Origin: an uncultured Oscillospiraceae bacterium
GTDB lineage: Bacteria > Bacillota > Clostridia > Oscillospirales > Oscillospiraceae
NCBI GenBank assembly: GCA_910587285.1
Contig: CAJULM010000017.1
Span: 1 to 51,782 of the forward strand
Direction of reading: 5' to 3'
Length of the DNA stretch: 51,782 nt
Part shown: in pieces, positions 49,673 to 51,782 of the stretch
How positions within the stretch are numbered: position 1 is the first letter of the stretch
Layout of the letters: each line of letters starts with the position of its first letter
Made by a program: the position numbers and the translations under genes
The notes under the pieces: model-generated
Told to the model about the DNA's origin: nothing
Seen by the model: only the letters and a program-made list of their open reading frames with translations
Databases searched by the model: none

Positions 49673-50830
49673 TCACCGAACCGCTTCCAGCCTGACCTCC
49701 CGCTGGGCCACGCTCTCAATAAACTGTTCCAGGAAAAACTTGGCGCTGCCCGTGGCCGCCGCCTCGTACTTGCAGCGGCACAGACGGATATCCGGGTCGC
49801 TCTGCCCAAAAATATCCAGGCGAGCCGTCTTTTCCTTCAGCCGGGGCAGATGGGGCCCCAGGTAATTGCCCACATATCCCCCCAGAATCATGGGCAGGTC
49901 GCTCAACGCGATGCTGTTATAGATGAGGAGGGCCAGCATATCCAAATACTCCTCCAGGGCGGCGCACATCTCCGGCACCCCCTCCTCCACCATGGCGAAG
50001 AAGCGGCTCAGGTCCCCCTCCGCCCTCTCCGCCAGCAGCCAGGCCGCCCCATAGGCATCATAATGGCCCCGCTGGCCGCAGTAGCACTGCCGACCGCCGG
50101 GAATCACGCAGACATGGCCCAGCTCTCCGCTGCGGTTGTGGGTTCCGGTAACAATGCTCTTGTTAATCACCATGGCGCCGCCCACGGTGTTGCTGAGGGA
50201 GAGGAACAAAAAGCTGTCCGGCGCGTCGTCTCCATAGCACTCCACCATGCAGGCAGCGGTGGCGTCGTTGAAATAGTAGACGGGACAGGAAAATGACTTG
50301 TCGTATTCAAACCGCGTGGGCTCCTCAATGCGCAGGGCGTGGGACGTGAGCAGAATCTTATGGTCCGGCGTCACTATGCCGGGAAACACCACTCCCACTC
50401 CCAGCAGGCTGTCCCTGTCCGCGTGATTCTCCCGGAGCAGATCATCCAGCCGCTCCATCAGCTCCTGATGGTACTCACGGCCCATTCGGAAGTGGAGCTT
50501 GGACCGCCTGTGGGCAATCACCGCGCCGTTCAGGTCTACCAGCGAAAAGCTCACATGGTTTGCGGTGATATTGATTCCCAGCGCCAGCCATTTCCCCGGC
50601 GCCACCCGCACCGACACCGGCCTGCGCCCGCCCACCGAAACCGCCCGGCCGTTTTCCTCCACCACGCCCGCCTCGATCAGCTCCGCCACAATCTGCCCCA
50701 CCGTAGGCAGGCTCAGATGGAGAGAAAAGGCCAGCTCGGGCTTCGTTGCCTCCCCGGCACGGATGAGCTCGCGCAGAATCGCCGCCTTGTTTTTTCTCTT
50801 TATATCAGAGTTGCTGTTTCGTTTGGTCAT
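49673..50830 (-). CDS. ROK-family transcriptional regulator (XylR/NagC type)
   Basis: 385 residues. Residues 13-70 are a winged helix (KAAILRELIRAGEATKPELA, SLPTVGQIVAELIEAGVV). The ROK domain follows, but the kinase phosphate loop is replaced (LALGINITANHVSFSLVDL), so it is a regulator, not a kinase. GELGHVCVIPGGRQCYCGQRGHYDAYG is the zinc-binding region; the usual third Cys and the Glu are His and Asp here. It stands next to the promoter of the sugar cluster and has operator-like repeats at both promoters, so it probably represses the cluster and itself until sugar is present. Confidence 0.93.
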   Translation of the reverse strand: MTKRNSNSDIKRKNKAAILRELIRAGEATKPELAFSLHLSLPTVGQIVAELIEAGVVEENGRAVSVGGRRPVSVRVAPGKWLALGINITANHVSFSLVDLNGAVIAHRRSKLHFRMGREYHQELMERLDDLLRENHADRDSLLGVGVVFPGIVTPDHKILLTSHALRIEEPTRFEYDKSFSCPVYYFNDATAACMVECYGDDAPDSFLFLSLSNTVGGAMVINKSIVTGTHNRSGELGHVCVIPGGRQCYCGQRGHYDAYGAAWLLAERAEGDLSRFFAMVEEGVPEMCAALEEYLDMLALLIYNSIALSDLPMILGGYVGNYLGPHLPRLKEKTARLDIFGQSDPDIRLCRCKYEAAATGSAKFFLEQFIESVAQREVRLEAVR

Positions 50831-50855
50831 ACCTTTGCCTCATAAAAATATATTG

Positions 50856-50876
50856 GTTTATTTCTATTTAATAAAC
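50856..50876. promoter_or_regulatory. Operator-like inverted repeat in the ROK leader
   Basis: GTTTATT and AATAAAC are 7-base arms separated by 7 bases, just downstream of the transcription start expected for the ROK promoter. The right half ATAAACTATTT is identical to that at 49496-49506. Confidence 0.65.
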
Positions 50877-50895
50877 TATTTTAGAATGTATTTTC

Positions 50896-50924
50896 AGTAT
50901 AGCAGAGAAACCTATAAATTGCAA
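50896..50924 (-). promoter_or_regulatory. Promoter of the ROK regulator gene
   Basis: On the minus strand, -35 TTGCAA (50919-50924), a 17-base spacer and -10 TATACT (50896-50901). Confidence 0.75.
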
Positions 50925-50991
50925 CAAGAAATGTCATTGAAAAGCCCCGGCCATTCCGTTTTCCCCGCCGTATTTTCGGTGCCTCGCATTT

Positions 50992-51147
50992 CCCCCGCCG
51001 CAAGGCGGGGGGTGTCACGCTCGGATTGGACGCGCGGCCGGGTCGCTTTCCCTCCGTCTCGGGCAAAACCCGGCCCAGCTCCGCTGGCCCTGGGCTTTTC
51101 CCCTCGCTCCGGTCCAAGCTCCCCTGCGCGTCTATCCTCGCGCTTCT
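50992..51147. repeat. Structured intergenic repeat, copy 2
   Basis: The stretch begins with a perfect hairpin CCCCCGCC-GCAA-GGCGGGGG (50992-51011). TGTCACGCT (51013), GGTCGCTTTC (51041), TCCAAGCTC (51113) and CGCTTCT (51141) occur in the same order as in the element at 20485-20607. GACGCGC and GCGCGTC form outer inverted arms, and an imperfect GGGCAAAACCCGG/CTGGGCTTTTCCC hairpin lies between. The gap 50831-51251 otherwise holds only the ROK promoter and a terminator; no convincing gene was seen. Confidence 0.65.
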
Positions 51148-51153
51148 ACGCAA

Positions 51154-51189
51154 ACAAAAGGCCCCGCCGTTTCCGGCGGGGTCTTTTGT
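51154..51189. terminator. Bidirectional intrinsic terminator
   Basis: ACAAAAGGCCCCGCC pairs with GGCGGGGTCTTTTGT around a 6-base loop, with one mismatch-like G-T pair. It lies after the SLH-protein gene on the minus strand. Confidence 0.88.
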
Positions 51190-51251
51190 CAAGGGGAGTT
51201 ACGAAAGCCCGTCAAGAGCGGCATTGGGCTTTCAGGGGGGTAAGCGGGGGT

Positions 51252-51782
51252 TTACTTCTCCAGAGCGTCGTAGCGGGCCAGCATGGCGCACAGAGCGGCG
51301 CGGTTCACGGAGCCGTCGGGAGTGACGGTGCCGTCGCCGTTGCCCTTCACGATGCCGTTCTCAACGGCCCACTGCATGGCGGTCAGGTGGTCGCCCTCCA
51401 GGCCGTCCACGTCGGTAAAGTCGAGCTCCTTCTCAGCGGCGGGCTTGCCGGCCATGCGCCAGATCACCAGCACCAGGTCCTTGCGGGCCATGGAGTCGCC
51501 GGTCAGCTCGATGCCCTCGAACGCATCCTGCTCCTCGGCCCACTTCAGGGCGTCCTGCGCCCAGGTGATGCCGGTGATGGTCTCGCCGTCCATGCGGGCC
51601 AGAACCGCCGCGATGGTGGCGCCGGAGGTCACGCCGCGGCCGTTGAAGGTGCCGTCGCCGTAGCCTTCCAGCCAGCCCTTGTCCAGAGCGACCTGGACAT
51701 CGGCGGCCATCCAGTCCTCCATGTCGGTGAAGTCCTCAGCCTTGCTGGGAACCTCGGGATCGGTGGGCTCGGTGGGGTCAAC
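51252..51782 (-). CDS. SLH-domain (S-layer homology) protein, C-terminal part (5' end outside window)
   Basis: The frame is open to the window edge, so at least 176 residues are present and the N-terminus is missing. The first visible residues (VDPTEPTDPEVPSKAEDF) are a Thr/Pro/Glu-rich linker. Then come about three SLH repeats: DMEDWMAADVQVALDKGWLEGYGDGTF, WAQDALKWAEEQDAFEGIEL and DLEGDHLTAMQWAVENGIVKGNGDGT in modified form, each with the ending NRA- or RKDLVLVIWRM-like helix. SLH domains bind pyruvylated secondary wall polymers, anchoring surface proteins in Firmicutes. The missing part decides the function. Confidence 0.9.
   Translation of the reverse strand, partial: VDPTEPTDPEVPSKAEDFTDMEDWMAADVQVALDKGWLEGYGDGTFNGRGVTSGATIAAVLARMDGETITGITWAQDALKWAEEQDAFEGIELTGDSMARKDLVLVIWRMAGKPAAEKELDFTDVDGLEGDHLTAMQWAVENGIVKGNGDGTVTPDGSVNRAALCAMLARYDALEK

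Noticed and set aside
1..51782. tRNA, rRNA, transposase or prophage genes
   Set aside because: None was recognised on either strand in genes or gaps.

Overview
The window is GC-rich, roughly 60% by eye. It reads as the chromosome of a spore-forming, S-layer-bearing member of the Clostridia, most like the Oscillospiraceae (Flavonifractor, Lawsonibacter, Oscillibacter-type gut anaerobes). The evidence is a GerW/YtfJ spore protein with a DacF-like D,D-carboxypeptidase, an IspH-ribosomal S1 fusion, Firmicutes-type parS sites, SLH domains, several chemoreceptors and strong AGGAGG ribosome-binding sites. No rRNA, tRNA, CRISPR array, prophage or insertion sequence was seen. The species assignment is inference.

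Layout. 1-811: end of a chemoreceptor gene overlapping a small FMN-binding lipoprotein gene. 905-6980 (minus): nucleoside uptake and catabolism (deoC, then a BMP-type lipoprotein, a double ATPase and two permeases), with a terminator-like hairpin after the binding protein. 7189-10763 (plus): an HTH protein with a glycine pentad repeat, then an HTH regulator overlapping an ABC exporter. 10802-17600 (minus): GNAT, ispH-S1 fusion, plsC, cmk, an HI0933-type flavoprotein, an RpiR regulator and a pseudouridine synthase. 17618-21416 (minus): dacF, gerW, DUF2953, scpB, scpA. 21550-30526 (minus, one plus gene): an AT-rich membrane protein, rnc, acpP, plsX, trmFO, a small HTH/DUF6809-like pair, topA, dprA and a SpoU methyltransferase. 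Two parS palindromes flank the HTH/DUF6809 pair.

30862-37677: glutaminase, a solute-binding lipoprotein paired with a chemoreceptor, and convergent NSS and AGCS amino-acid/sodium symporters. 38002-40722 (plus): GH88 unsaturated glucuronyl hydrolase, an RpiB-like isomerase and a cytosolic discoidin-like protein, which together look like unsaturated-uronate catabolism. 40823-50830 (minus): a ROK regulator, a CUT2 sugar ABC transporter, two esterases, two zinc dehydrogenases and a PfkB kinase, which looks like uptake, de-esterification, oxidation and phosphorylation of a sugar or polyol. The window ends inside an SLH-domain protein.

The most notable signals are: the two parS sites around a palindrome-controlled HTH cassette; a strong internal ribosome-binding site in the ispH-S1 fusion that could release free S1; a pentad-repeat domain fused to an HTH; two copies of a structured intergenic repeat (about 20.5 and 51.0 kb); operator-like inverted repeats at the ROK-linked promoters; and the two sugar loci. 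Where the longest open frame extended upstream, starts were chosen by Shine-Dalgarno position.
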